Below, piece after piece: positions 18,839 to 29,424 of a stretch of 64,000 nt of DNA. The position numbers and the translations under genes are program-made. Source of the stretch: Nematopogon swammerdamellus (lineage: Eukaryota; Arthropoda; Insecta; Lepidoptera; Adelidae). Every line of letters starts with the position of its first letter. Positions within the stretch are counted from its first letter, which is position 1. The notes under the pieces were generated by a model, which saw only the letters and a program-made list of their open reading frames with translations, was not told the DNA's origin and did not search any database. The stretch spans positions 17,207,347 through 17,271,346 of the forward strand of contig OX336355.1 of assembly GCA_946902875.1 (NCBI GenBank). Direction: 5' to 3'.

Positions 18839-21082
18839 TCGCAGCGAAAGAGGAAGAATGACAGACCCCAAGCGTTGGAACAGGCAATGACTGAATATAG
18901 AACGCTGAGACGAAAGTATAAGAGCCTGATTGAGGAAGCGAGAATGAAAGACCTCCGGAAGCAGGCCACCATTGACGGAAACGAAGCACCCTGGGGAATA
19001 GCATACCGCACAGCACAAGGGAGGCGGCCAACGATGGAGAATGTTGTCATTGGTGTGACACACGGAGGCACATCCCCATCTGAGGTGTCATCCGCCATGG
19101 ACAATCTGTTGCACGCGCTTTGCCCGGACGACAACCCCCTCCGGGACACCCCTCAGCACACGAGGATACGTGGGCTTGCCCTAGTGCCCCCGAGTGGTGA
19201 GGGGGCCCCGCCGGCTACAATGGAGGAGCTGGGAGCGATCATAAAAGACCTCCCAGACACAGCCCCGGGAATAGACGGTATTACAGCCACAATCGTAAAG
19301 AAAGCCTGGGAGGTCATAAACTGGGAGCTTCTAACGACGTTCAACAAGTGCATGGCGGCCGGCCTCTTCCCCGACTGCTGGAAGGACGGGAGGCTTATCG
19401 TTCTCCCCAAGGGGAACGGTAAGCCTGCATCAGACCCCAAGGCCTATAGACCTGTTACCCTCCTCCCGATCCTAGGGAAGATATTGGAGAGGCTTATGGT
19501 CCGGCGGCTGGAATGCGTGAGCATGCGGCTGTCGGCCCACCAGCACGGATTCGTCAAGGGGAAATCGACCGTGAGCGCTGTCACCGAGCTGATGAGCAGG
19601 GCGAAGACCACGCGGCGGTAATACCTCCAGGTCGTCTTTTTAGACATTTCCGGCGCCTTTGATAACGCCTGGTGGCCGATGATCTTGGTCAAGGCACGGC
19701 GGCTGGGATGCCCCCCCAACATCTATCGGATGCTGTTGGGGTATTTCGCGAAACGCCGAGTCGGGCTGTTCTGCGGCCACCGGGTGAGATGGAAGCGCTC
19801 AACGATGGGATGCCCGCAGGGATCGGTCCTTGGCCCGCTTCTCTGGAACATACTGCTCGACGACTTGCTGTGCCTTCCCATGCCAGACGGTTGCCACGTC
19901 GCGGCCTATGCCGACGACGTGGTCCTATCAGTGGAAGCGGATGCTCGTGCGGGGATCGAGAGCAGGGCTGCAGCAGCTCTCGAGTTAATGGCAGACTGGG
20001 GCCGAGTTAACCGACTGGCCTTCGCGCCAAACAAATCAAAAACTATGACGGTGAAGGGGCGGTTCGTCAACCGACCGCCAACGGTCCGCATGGGAGGGAC
20101 GAGCATCAAGTCGGAACTCACAACAACATTTCTTGGCCTAGAGGTCGACCAGACGTTTAGCTTCGCGCAGCACGCGCGAGTTATCGGGGAGAAGGCGAAC
20201 AAATCATTCGGCAAAATGTCCCGGGTGTCGAGGGCATCCTGGGGCATCCAATATAAGACGCTGAAAATTATATACACGGGCACCTGGGTCTCCACGGTGA
20301 CTTACGCTGCTGCGTGCTGGTTCGACCGAGCCGGACAGCATGCCGTGCGTAGTCCGTTGTTACGCGCGCAGAGGCAGGCCTTGGTCCTTCTGACCAAGGC
20401 TTACAGGACAAACAGCACAGCGGACCTACCGGTCCTTGCGGGCGTCCTCCCCGGAGACCTGGAGGTGCTCCAGGCTGGGAGGACGTGGTGCGCAAAGGAA
20501 CGGGCGGGGAGCCGGGAGGAATTCCTGAGTAGCAGGCGAGCCATCAGGCAAGAGGTCTTAGACCTCTGGCAGGAGAGGTGGGACGCGGCCACGACAGGTA
20601 GGCACCTCCACAGGTTCTTTCCACACGTCGGGGTGAGGCTGAGAAGTCACTGGGTGCAACCAGACCACCGAACGTCGCAGCTCCTCACAGGACATGGCAA
20701 CTTCCGGGGTAAGCTGTATGACCTGGGACTGGCTGAGAGTGAGATGTGCGAATGCGGGACCGGAAGAGAGGATGCCGACCACGCCGTATGGCACTGCGTG
20801 CTATACGAGAATGAAAGGGACAGTATGGTGGCAGAGGTGACCGCGCGGAACGGGGGGCCGGTGTACTACGCGGACCTCGTCTCGTCGGAGGAGAACTTCT
20901 CCGCATTCAAGAGATTCGCAGCCGGGTGGTTCCGGAAACGGGCTGACATAGGGGCCGACAGAACTTTTGCGGACGAACTGACGACGGGGGACGAGCACGC
21001 TGGGGACGCAGACGACCACGACAGAACGGGACACGCAGCGCACGACGGACTCGACAGGACGGGACGTGACGGCGACGTGTAG
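18839..21082 (+). pseudogene. R1-clade non-LTR retrotransposon reverse transcriptase (5' truncated)
   Basis: One continuous frame of 748 codons is broken only by a TAA at 19619-19621. Visible features in order: KAYRPVTLLPILGKILERL (RT fingers), HQHGFVKGKSTVSAVT, then after the stop VVFLDISGAFDNAWWP (motif A, catalytic D), MGCPQGSVLGPLLW (motif B) and AAYADDVVLS (motif C, YADD at 19907-19918). Next come the thumb region and a C-terminal cysteine/histidine cluster, CECGTGREDADHAVWHC, near 20746-20800. FLDISGAFDNAWWP and the terminal CCHC-like cluster are typical of the R1/TRAS/SART clade. The gag-like ORF1 and the endonuclease are absent, because the frame closes at a TGA at 18836 and upstream is GC-rich unrelated sequence. 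The copy is thus 5' truncated and dead, but it has only one visible ORF lesion and is GC-rich unlike its flanks, which suggests recent insertion. The insertion site is not rDNA or telomeric repeat as far as can be seen. Confidence 0.93.
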
Positions 21083-21768
21083 CCCAGGGGGGACAGCTCA
21101 CCTGTCTCCGCCCTAGCCAAAAAGAATAGTGGCCGAAAAACAGAACAGCAGAAGTCGTCGTAACCGAAAAGAGCAGCGGGAAAAGAGGGGTGGCTGTCAG
21201 CGCCCCCACGACGCAGGGCGAGGCATGGTGAGCTCCGCTAGAGTACTAAAATAGGCGCGAGGACCGACTGACGTACGCAGACGCTGGGGCGAATTGGGTC
21301 GCGAGGACCGGGTAGACAAGTCGCTGTCTTGTGACGTTGTCTCCCATCAGGGACGCAGACTGACGGACGCATGACGTAGATGGGGGCAATCTTCGGAGTC
21401 GGTGCACTCCAAGGGGGGGACTCAGAACGCCTTTATGAGTCCCTCCAAGTGGGAGGCTGGACCGCAATCAATGCGCGTCACCTGAGCCAGACCATCGGCT
21501 CAGGCAGCGGGCCTCCCTGCGTGCAGCGGCTCTCAAATGATTGTTCCATGATGAGGTCGCGGCGCTGTGCGGGTGCTATGGCCGCAAGGCTGGTGCACTC
21601 GGGTCAGTGGCGGGTTAAGATTGATCGCACCGATAGACTTTTCGAAGAAAAAAATATGTTAACACAAAACGATATTGTCTTGGTGACCGACTCGGGCTCT
21701 ACCATTAAAATAGCTACAAATTTAATTAATAAGTATACAGAATCATCTTTATCTTGGACGCGCTCGCA
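21083..21768 (+). other. probable LINE 3' region and GC-rich flank
   Basis: GC-rich sequence continues after the RT stop codon with no A-tail I can place, so the 3' boundary of the LINE is undefined. The composition switches to AT-rich at about 21640. Confidence 0.4.
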
Positions 21769-22165
21769 TATGGGCGCGTTCAGGTAGAAAGCTGGTAGCC
21801 GGCGCCGATGTACCAGCGCCGACGGGCGCTGGTCGGCGCCGGTCATGGACGAAATATACTGGACCGATCATACATAGGCGAGCGGGAGTAACCACGCACG
21901 GGCGTCAGGCTCACTTACTGCCTGAACTGCATCTCGCTCACTCACGAAGGCACTCGATCGCCTTATCTCTTTCTCCTCTTTAAGTGTGTGTAGGTGAATT
22001 CGTAGACGAGGAAAGAAATACTGTGCGACTGCGTGATTGACAGAGATGGAAAAACATCGCATACGCAACGTCCCCGCTCCCTCGCCGTCTTCTTACCCCT
22101 TCCGCGGCGACCCCGGTTGGCTTTGTTGACGACGTTAATGATAAGTCCAGTATATTTCGTCCATG
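21769..22165. mobile_element. foldback element with 21-bp perfect inverted ends
   Basis: Positions 21844-21864 and 22145-22165 are perfect inverted copies (CATGGACGAAATATACTGGA plus C), 280 bp apart. The preceding 21769-21841 is the reverse complement of the tandem unit at 22542-22815 (GGCGCCGATGTACCAGCGCC, AGAAAGCTGGTAGCC). No coding sequence is seen. Confidence 0.65.
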
Positions 22166-22541
22166 GCGCCGGTAGTTGCTACATAAAGAAAGCCGGTAGA
22201 AGCTGATAAATCTGTGTGACTGAGTAGGTAGGTAGTGTGAAAATGAAAATCTCGGGCTCATCGGATGAAGACCTTTTTCTATTAGACAATGTGTTTCTCA
22301 AACTCAGAAAACATTCCAACATTTATCCACCACGTATCTATTTTGGTGTCTTCTATCTCTTTTATCCCACACTACTACAGGTCTACTAAATACTAACGAA
22401 ATCAAAATGTCAGTACACATTTTTTTACAATTTTAATAAACATTCACGAACAGTGAGACACGTTCGTTTCTCGCAAACGACAGCGCCGATCCGCGTTTCT
22501 CGGAGTTTGTCGGCGCTTATAGGCGCTGGTTCGGCACGAAG

Positions 22542-22815
22542 TATGGCGACTGTCTGCCTTAACTACCACCGCTGGTCGGCGCTGGTACATCGGCGCCTGC
22601 CACCAGCTTTCTACCTGAACGCGCCCTATGGAGACTGTCTGCGTCAACAACCAGCGCTGGTCGGCCCCGGTCGGCGCTGGTACATCGGCGCCGGCTACCA
22701 GCTTTCTACCTGAACACGCCCTATGGAGATTGTATGCGTCAACAACCAGCGCTGGTCGGCGCCGGTCGGCGCTAGTACATCGGCGCACGCTAACAGCTTT
22801 CTACCGGAACGCGCC
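22542..22815 (+). repeat. 85-95-bp GC-rich tandem repeat, 3 units
   Basis: The units start at 22542, 22627 and 22722 with TATGGNGAYTGT, and contain CAGCGCTGGTCGGC, GGTACATCGGCGC and CAGCTTTCTACCTGAACGCG. An inverted copy is at 21769-21841. The surrounding 22480-22540 and 22816-22890 carry related GGCGC/GCCGCC motifs. Confidence 0.85.
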
Positions 22816-22889
22816 CATACAAAGTCGCGCCGCCGACAACGCCGCCGCCGCCGACAATTTTGAGTCGGCGCGCCGCCGCCGATCGGGTA

Positions 22890-23574
22890 GTTATCGGCGC
22901 TCATATCTACACACGTGTCGGAAATGGACACGAAACTGAGCACGAACACGAGTCGTGACAGATCGTGTCGTCATATCGCTAGGCCAACCGGGCTAGCCGG
23001 GCTAGCCCGCCAACCGGGCCAGCCCGGCCGTCACGAAATCACGAAATACGTCATAAATGGATGTTGTCATTCGACAGTGTCAAAAATTTTATAATCCTCT
23101 TTTCTTCTTCAACAGCCCTTTTAATGTCTCACTGCTGGCCACGGACCTTTCCCAATGAAATGGGAATGAAACTTTCCCAATGATGAAACTTTATACAATA
23201 CGCACTACGAGTAAAGCTTATGTTAATGCCTACTGTGTCATTCATTTCATTACATTAATCAGTATTATCGTACTTTTATTTATTTAAAAGTAGATTTTTT
23301 TTTACAATACCTACCTACTTACTTACTACCTACTACTTTAATAAATATACAAAAATTACGTAATTCCTAATCAATACATAATTATACATATTCATAAATA
23401 TAATACATTGAAACTGCATGTGCATATTAGATATTAGTACCTATTTCTGGTTGATTCCTCATTGTGAGTAGCGCGCTCTTCAGCTCTATGGCATGGACAT
23501 AAAGTACAATTTCGAGAATACCGGAAGTATTAAAGCTTTGACATCTACCAAGTAAGCCGCTCGACGCAAAGCGT
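22890..23574. other. spacer, no gene
   Basis: A short GGGCTAGCCGGGCTAGCCCG palindromic patch is at 22985-23035. The rest is AT-rich with no recognised feature. Confidence 0.35.
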
Positions 23575-23645
23575 GCCGCCGCGCTTTGACGCTCGCCGCC
23601 GCGCTTTGACGTTCGCCGCCGCGCTTTGACGCTCGCCGCCTGCGG
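23575..23645 (+). repeat. 20-bp GC-rich tandem repeat, 3 exact-length units
   Basis: GCGCTTTGACGCTCGCCGCC is repeated at 23581, 23601 and 23621 with one substitution, and is flanked by partial units on both sides. Confidence 0.9.
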
Positions 23646-24151
23646 CGGCAGCGCGGCTAGTCTAGCTAGGCTTTCTGTTCTTTGAGAGCGCCACCGCCCC
23701 GCTTGAGTGTTATTTATTATTTTGAACCTTAATCTTTACGAAATAAAGTTATATGTACTACTGACAATATAATGTTATGAATGCATAACTTGTAGGTTAA
23801 GGCTAATTTACATTGTGGCGTAGCATAAATACAAAACATAAAAATTTCACCCTGTATTGTATAGTATTAATTAAATTGCATATTTTTTTCGTTTGACCAC
23901 ACCATTTAAAAAAAACAATTTAATTCTAACCCAGGTAGGTACTTCTATCTAGAGATGCCGCACCGCGCACGCCACATGTCAATCGAACCGTCCCATTCCC
24001 ATACACACGTACGGCGTGCGGTGCGTGCTTGGATATGCTTGTATTTTGTTGAATGTTGTCGCTGTTTAGCGTGTGCAACATCGATCAACATTGTTGCATG
24101 CTACAGTGTAGCATGCCACAATGTCGGCCGTTGTTGCCTCAGTGTAAATGA

Positions 24152-24684
24152 GCCGTTAGTCACCAAAGCAACGGTGACTTATCCGTTTTATACCGATCTA
24201 GGTGCACGCGCTCTTTGGCGTTACGGGCGGCCTCGCGGGGGCATACTACCTACCTACTAAACCAAGAATCAACCTTATGCGGGAGTACTAAACGTCCTTT
24301 TTAATGTTATTTATGCGCTAATGATTTTTTTACGTTAGTCACCAAAGCAACGGTGATCTATCGGTATTATACCGGTTTTATACCAAATTTTTGGTATTAT
24401 TCGGTGTGCAACTTATTGTATTTAAACCGATCGGCATCTCTAATACAGACAAACCGACCGACCGCGCGCACGCGACGCGACGCGAACGCCGCGACGCGAT
24501 TACGCGATTGGCGGATTTGGCGGCCGGCTCGCAGGCACACACTGCCTTAATACTTAAATACCATACATACTTTCGGCTACGGCTTTCGTTTTCGGCTTTC
24601 GGCTTTCTGCCGAAAGTAGAATTTTGCCGAAATTCGGCTACGGCTTTCGGCCGAAAGTGAAAGTACACTTTCGGTCGGACACTA
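24152..24684. repeat. paired GTTAGTCACC units and TTCGGC repeat
   Basis: GTTAGTCACCAAAGCAACGG occurs at about 24158 and 24335, each leading into TTTTATACCGRT-type sequence. Positions 24565-24684 are the TTTCGGC-rich repeat ending CGGTCGGACACTA. All match 17547-17772 in reverse order. A GCGACGCGACGCGAACGCCG patch lies at 24470-24510. Confidence 0.5.
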
Positions 24685-25060
24685 ATTGTTACTAAGATAA
24701 CGCGGTTTCTACTGCGAGACTATTAAAGTTTGATTTTTCTCAGTTTTTCTTTAATTTATCGAAAATTTTAATATGATTTATTGAAAATGTACTAGTTAAA
24801 AAATTGTATACATTAAAATTTAAAATCTATCAAACATTAAAAAATCAAATAAGACAGTTCTCAATTAAAATTCTGAGATATCGGAACTGAAAATGTTTCA
24901 TCTAGAGCTGTTTTTGCGATTTATTTTCTGTGTTCCTAGAAAAATTTTGAGAAAGTTCGACAAAGAATTTGATAATGTACCCTTATTTATTACTATTGTA
25001 TTTTTAATACTTCTCGAATTTCCGGTTACTTCTACTTTAGCGTTGAAAAATTTACGACGA

Positions 25061-25289
25061 CCTTACTAGGTGGTAGAGTTTGACCCGCCCGGGTTGGTAT
25101 CACCGTACTGAATGAAAAGTCGGTTGAAACGACCATGCGAATAATTCGCGTTTTCCGTCCAGTTCGGTGTAGCCGGCACAACCGAAGGGAAGCACTGACC
25201 TGGCACCCAGTTCAACAAGGTGTTATGGCCTGACATCACGGATGTAGTGGGTGATGTAGGCAACCGTGTCGGTTTGGATAAAAAAAAAA
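25061..25289 (+). mobile_element. SINE-A, 5' truncated
   Basis: It starts at CCTTACTAGGTGGTAGAG and ends with TTTGGATAAAAAAAAA. The flanks GTTGAAAAATTTA and GTTGAAATTTAA are a plausible but imperfect target duplication. Confidence 0.88.
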
Positions 25290-25620
25290 TTGGTTGAAAT
25301 TTAAGAATTATTAAGAATGTATTGCATAACATAATATTTTTTACATATTTTTTATCTTTACCAATAGCTCAACAATTTCGTTTAAAGTTGACCTTTTGAG
25401 CCTTATTTGCGCCTTAAAGCACCTTATACAAAACGGGCAGTCTACGGTTATAAATAGATCACCACGGACACCCTCTGTCTGGCAACAATCCCTACGAAAT
25501 AAGTATGATTAATGTCGACAGAAACGCTCTAGTATATTAAGGACGTTTTCCATAATTCACATCCTTCGGAGGACCCGCCGTGCTTGTTTGTTGTTGCAGA
25601 TGCGGAGGAGGCATTCGAAA

Positions 25621-26677
25621 GTGTAAGCAAAGCCTTGATGATGATAAATGACGGATTAGATGAGTAATCTAATGATCATGAAGTTGGTAATACGCTAGGT
25701 CTGACATGGATGGTAATCCTTAGTAATTCTTGGGAGAATTAGGTGGTTGAGGTTATTCTGGTTGAATATTGCAATTCTGAGAAGGCATTTTACATATAAA
25801 TACACTTTACAGCCTACACTATCGACCACCTACATTCGTATGGTACATTGTACCCAATTTGTACCATGTGGAGGACGGGCCAAAACAAATTATAGGCTCC
25901 ACTGCATCTCTCCCCGTGGATCCCGTAAAAGGCGACTTAGGGATAAGAGGAAGTGTAAGCCAAGCCTTGATGATGATAAATGGCGGATTAGATGAGTAAT
26001 CTAATGATCATGAAGTTGGTAATACGCTAGGACTGACATGGATGGTAATCCTTAGTAATTCTTGGGAGAATTAGTTGGTTGAGGTGATTCTGGTTGAATA
26101 TTGCAATTCAGAGAAGGCATTTTACATATAAATACACTTTACAGTCTACACTATCGACGTACCATACATTCGTATGGTACATTGTACCCAATTTGTACCA
26201 TGTGGAGGGCGGGACTAAAAAAATTATAGGCTCCACTGCATCTCTCACCGGGGATCCCGTAAAAGGCGACTTAGGGATAAGAGCAAGTGTAAGCCAAGCC
26301 TTGATGATGATAAATGGCGGATTAGATGAGTAATCTAATGATCATGAAGTTGGTAATACGCTAGGTCTGACATGGATGGTAATCCTTAGTCATTCTTGGG
26401 AGAATTAGGTGGTTGAGGTTATTCTGGTTGAATATTGCAATTCTGAGAAGGTATTTTACATATAAATACACTTTACAGCCTACACTATCGACCACCTACA
26501 TTCGTATGGTACATTGTACCCAATTTGTACCATGTGGAGGACGGGCCAAAACAAATTATAGGCTCCACTGCATCTCTCCCCGTGGATCCCGTAAAAGGCG
26601 ACTTAGGGATAAGAGGAAGTGTAAGCCAAGCCTTGATGATGATAAATGGCGGATTAGATGAGTAATCTAATGATCAT
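25621..26677 (+). repeat. satellite array, unit about 333 bp (3.2 units)
   Basis: The anchor GTGTAAGC.AAGCCTTGATG begins at 25621, 25953, 26287 and 26619, giving periods of 332, 334 and 332. Each unit contains ATGAAGTTGGTAATACGCTA and a stretch CTCCACTGCATCTCTCCCCG..GTAAAAGGCGACTTAGGGAT that matches the SINE-C head, so the satellite arose from SINE-C-bearing DNA. Short open frames repeat with the unit and are not genes. Confidence 0.95.
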
Positions 26678-26708
<31 letters not shown>

Positions 26709-27394
26709 TTTGACCCTTAACTAGCAAACCTTACAGGATATCCTAACTCGTTTACTAGCCTAATTTTACTTATGCATGCAATTTATTAAGATAACTTATA
26801 ACTAATCTCTTATATGTACCTAGACTATTATTAAAAACATCAAACTCTGTCTCCTTATTTAGCTCGTTCAGCATATGAATAGCTCGGTTTAGAGGAGAGC
26901 ACATCTGTAGATTTGTTCTTGCAGGAGCTGGTTGGAGAAGAACATGTGTCCTGGCCCTATGATAGTTATTCGGAACATATAAATTAAACAACTGTAGGAA
27001 AACCGGGTTACTGATTTTCCCATTTAATGTTTGGAAAATGTAGGACATGAGGGCTAAGTCCCTTCTGAATTCGATGGAATTGTAGCCCACCATGCCTAGT
27101 AAAAATTTTGTCGGGTACAAATATGGGTAATAATTAAACTGTTTTTTATACAAAGATCTGATGTACTTTTTTTGAACCTTTTCCAGCATGAGTATATATG
27201 ATGACTCATGCGGGGTCCAGATGATTGCACTGCTTTCTAACTTACTTCGGACAAACGAATTATACAGCAGCTTAACTGAGGCAGTATTACTGAAATCTTT
27301 CGACTGTCGCAATACTACGCCCAGTGTTCTACTCGCGACCTTGCACACTTGCCCCATGTGATCGTGAAATGTTAGCTGTTAAATGTTAAATGTT
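26678..27394 (-). pseudogene. 5'-truncated Jockey/CR1-like LINE inserted in the satellite
   Basis: The minus-strand frame (27357 to 26770, 195 residues) reads GQVCKVASRTLGVVLRQS, then LYNSFVRSKLESSAIIWTPH, then LEKVQKKYIRSLYK. This is the region just after the RT palm in Jockey/CR1-type elements. A short 3' region ends in (TTTA)n at 26678-26712. Satellite sequence is duplicated as ATCAT on both sides (26673-26677 and 27395-27399). RT catalytic motifs are absent because of 5' truncation. The long intact frame suggests a fairly young insertion. Confidence 0.88.
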
Positions 27395-27775
27395 ATCATG
27401 AAGTTGGTAATACGCTAGGACTGACATGGATGGTAATCCTTAGTAATTCTTGGGAGAATTAGTTGGTTGAGGTGATTCTGGTTGAATATTGCAATTCAGA
27501 GAAGGCATTTTACATATAAATACACTTTACAGTCTACACTATCGACGTACCATACATTCGTATGGTACATTGTACCCAATTTGTACCATGTGGAGGGCGG
27601 GACTAAAAAAATTATAGGCTCCACTGCATCTCTCACCGGGGATCCCGTAAAAGGCGATTTAGGGATAAGAGCAAGTGTAAGCCAAGCCTTGATGATGGAT
27701 GATACATAATTGGCGGATTAGATGAGTAATCTAATGATCATGAAGTTGGTAATACGCTAGGTCTGACATGGATGG
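27395..27775 (+). repeat. satellite unit, right part
   Basis: It resumes exactly at ATCATGAAGTTGG after the LINE and runs through one full unit (anchor at 27675). It is then interrupted at ..GACATGGATGG by an RTE-b insertion and ends with TAATCCTTAGTAA at 28104-28116. Confidence 0.93.
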
Positions 27776-28092
27776 TCAGTCAGTCAGTCAGTCAGTCAGT
27801 CAGTCAGCGTGTAAGCGTCCACTGCTGGACATACGCCTCTCCAATTTTCCTCCAGTCCTCCCGGCCTTCAGCGATACGGAACCACTGATTTCCGCCGGCG
27901 TACTTAATGTCGTCGTCCCACCTGGCGGGTGGTCTTCCCACACTCCGTTTTCCTGTCCACGGCCGCCAGTGTAGGACACGGTTACTCCAACGGTCATCGT
28001 CTCTTCGGCTAACGTGCCCAGCCCACTGCCACTTGAGCTTAGCCACCCGGTGTCCAATATCGACTACTTTGGTGCGTCGGCGGACGGATGGC
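27776..28092 (-). pseudogene. RTE-b LINE 3' end inserted in the satellite
   Basis: The minus-strand frame reads RRTKVVDIGHRVAKLKWQWA, VGRPPARWDDDIKYAGG, then EAYVQQW. This is the C-terminus of a lepidopteran RTE-type endonuclease/reverse transcriptase. The 3' tail is a run of CTGA units (plus strand (CAGT)n, 27777-27806). The target duplication GACATGGATGG (27765-27775) / GACACGGATGG (28093-28103) differs at one base. Related copies are at 50677-50800 and 55743-56133. Confidence 0.9.
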
Positions 28093-28196
28093 GACACGGA
28101 TGGTAATCCTTAGTAATACGGAAACTTAAAAAAGGACATTGGCGTTCTTTGCAGGATACGCAATTAGCACACAAGTACAATAAGGTTATTTCTTAC

Positions 28197-28268
28197 CTTC
28201 GTACATCTGAGCGTACTGCGGGAAGCCGGCTGCTCTGAGCCACTTGCACGCCTCCGCTGCCTCGATCT
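28197..28268 (-). CDS. cv-c: SAM-domain exon of a DLC1 / crossveinless-c type RhoGAP
   Basis: The 72-nt exon is bounded on the minus strand by an acceptor (TTGTTTACAG) and a strong donor (GAAG|GTAAGA), both in phase 1. It encodes IEAAEACKWLRAAGFPQYAQ and then MYE. From memory this is the start of the SAM domain of the DLC1/STARD13 family (IEAKEACDWLR.TGFPQYAQLYE in vertebrates). In flies the orthologue is crossveinless-c, a RhoGAP with SAM, RhoGAP and START domains that limits Rho1 signalling at adhesion sites. The rest of the SAM domain should lie on exons at lower coordinates, but none is recognisable in the window, so the downstream intron is at least 28 kb. The gene symbol is inferred from family identity, and a paralogue cannot be excluded. 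Confidence 0.85.
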
Positions 28269-28319
28269 CTGTAAACAATAGACAAATCTTCAAGCTAACA
28301 TTCTATTATCTATTAAATT

Positions 28320-28450
28320 GTACCGTGTGGGGCCGGTACTTTAAAAGAATAGCCCCACTGCATCTCTCCCCGTGTATGTCGTAAAAGGCGACTAAGGGAT
28401 GTTAGAACCTTCTTATATTACTAGGTGGTAGGGTTTAACCCGCTTTAACC
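28320..28450 (+). mobile_element. SINE-C-headed SINE-A, truncated
   Basis: The head GTACCGTGTGGGGCCGGTAC...AAGGGAT joins a short piece of SINE-A core (TTACTAGGTGGTAGGG) and stops. It lies 50 bp from the SAM exon, inside the intron. Confidence 0.85.
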
Positions 28451-28523
28451 CCCAAATAATTTATACTTTGATATGAGCCTGCGTACAGACAAGCTTAGAG
28501 ATCGAGTCTTGCTGGCGTGCGCC

Positions 28524-28861
28524 TAACGAATTCAAGTGTTGCTCGAAAACATTTTACAGTAACAAACGATAAGTAATTTAGATGAGGGGCTATGAGTAAT
28601 TTACATGAGGGGAAGTAAGGGATATGACTCCCTTCTTAGAATACTTGGTGGTAGGGTTAAACCCGCCCGGGTTGATACCACCGCACTGAATGAAAGGTCG
28701 GTCGAAACGGCTATGTAAATAGTTTGTGTTTTCCGTCCAGTTCAGTTTAGCCGGCACGACCGAAGGGAAGCACTGACGTGGCGCCAATTTCATCCGGTGT
28801 TATGGGCTGACATCACGGATGTAGTAGGTAGCCAACCGTGTTAGTTTCCATAAAAAAAAAA
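28524..28861 (+). mobile_element. SINE-A core with third type of head
   Basis: Positions 28524-28620 (ACGAATTCAAGTGTTG.., ACAAACGATAAGTAATTTAG, TACATGAGGGGAAGTAAGGG) replace the tRNA/5S head. They are followed by an intact core and poly-A. The same head-core joint occurs at 36550-36890. The head resembles an antisense LINE 3' UTR (compare 34340-34400). Confidence 0.88.
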
Positions 28862-28871
28862 CATTCTATTA

Positions 28872-29133
28872 CCTATCTCGACACTCTATCCAGCGCCGCG
28901 CTATCCGTCTAATTGGTGATCCCAAGCTCACGGAGGGACTTGAATCATTGGGCCACAGGCGAACAATCGGCTCTATTAGCCTGTTTTATAGGTACTACCA
29001 TAGATGTTGCTCTGATGAGCTTCCCTCATCCCTCCTGCCCCCATCCGTCTCTGCCACACCCGTCGGACTAACTCGGAACATCCATATGTTGTTGACACCC
29101 AAAAAAAATTTCAAGTGCAGTTTTACTGCCTGA
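28872..29133 (+). pseudogene. LINE (LINE-D-like) post-RT coding fragment
   Basis: The translation is SERRAIRLIGDPKLTEGLES then LGHRRTIGSISLFYRYYHR and a CSDELPSSLLPP stretch. This is the connection region just before the LINE-D C-terminus (compare SEELASLIP at 8691). It ends in a stop at 29131. Both ends are truncated. Confidence 0.75.
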
Positions 29134-29424
29134 ATGATCAATAAACTATAATAGTTTTAAAAGATTCTCTTTTTTCGCAATGTTTACGACAAGGATGTAG
29201 AGTAGAACACATGGCGAACATTTGACGAGTGAAGGCGCCGCTGGTGGTCACATTGGTTCATCTATCAAACAACTATATCTACACATAGAAAAATCAACTA
29301 CCAGAAATTAACATTAAATTATTTTATTATTTGACCTCTTCAGGTAACATTTGCTGCACATTATATAGCATTTATACTGCTGTTCCAGATCAACTTGGCT
29401 TGTTTTCTTAGTTTTAACGTTGAA

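Noticed and set aside
18612..19149. 139-154-codon open frames on the minus strand
   Set aside because: They lie antisense to the R1 LINE coding region and GC-rich GCC repeats. The opposite frame has clear RT motifs, so these are shadows.
25747..27709. repeated 75-82-codon open frames
   Set aside because: They recur once per satellite unit, carry no motif and overlap SINE-C-derived sequence.
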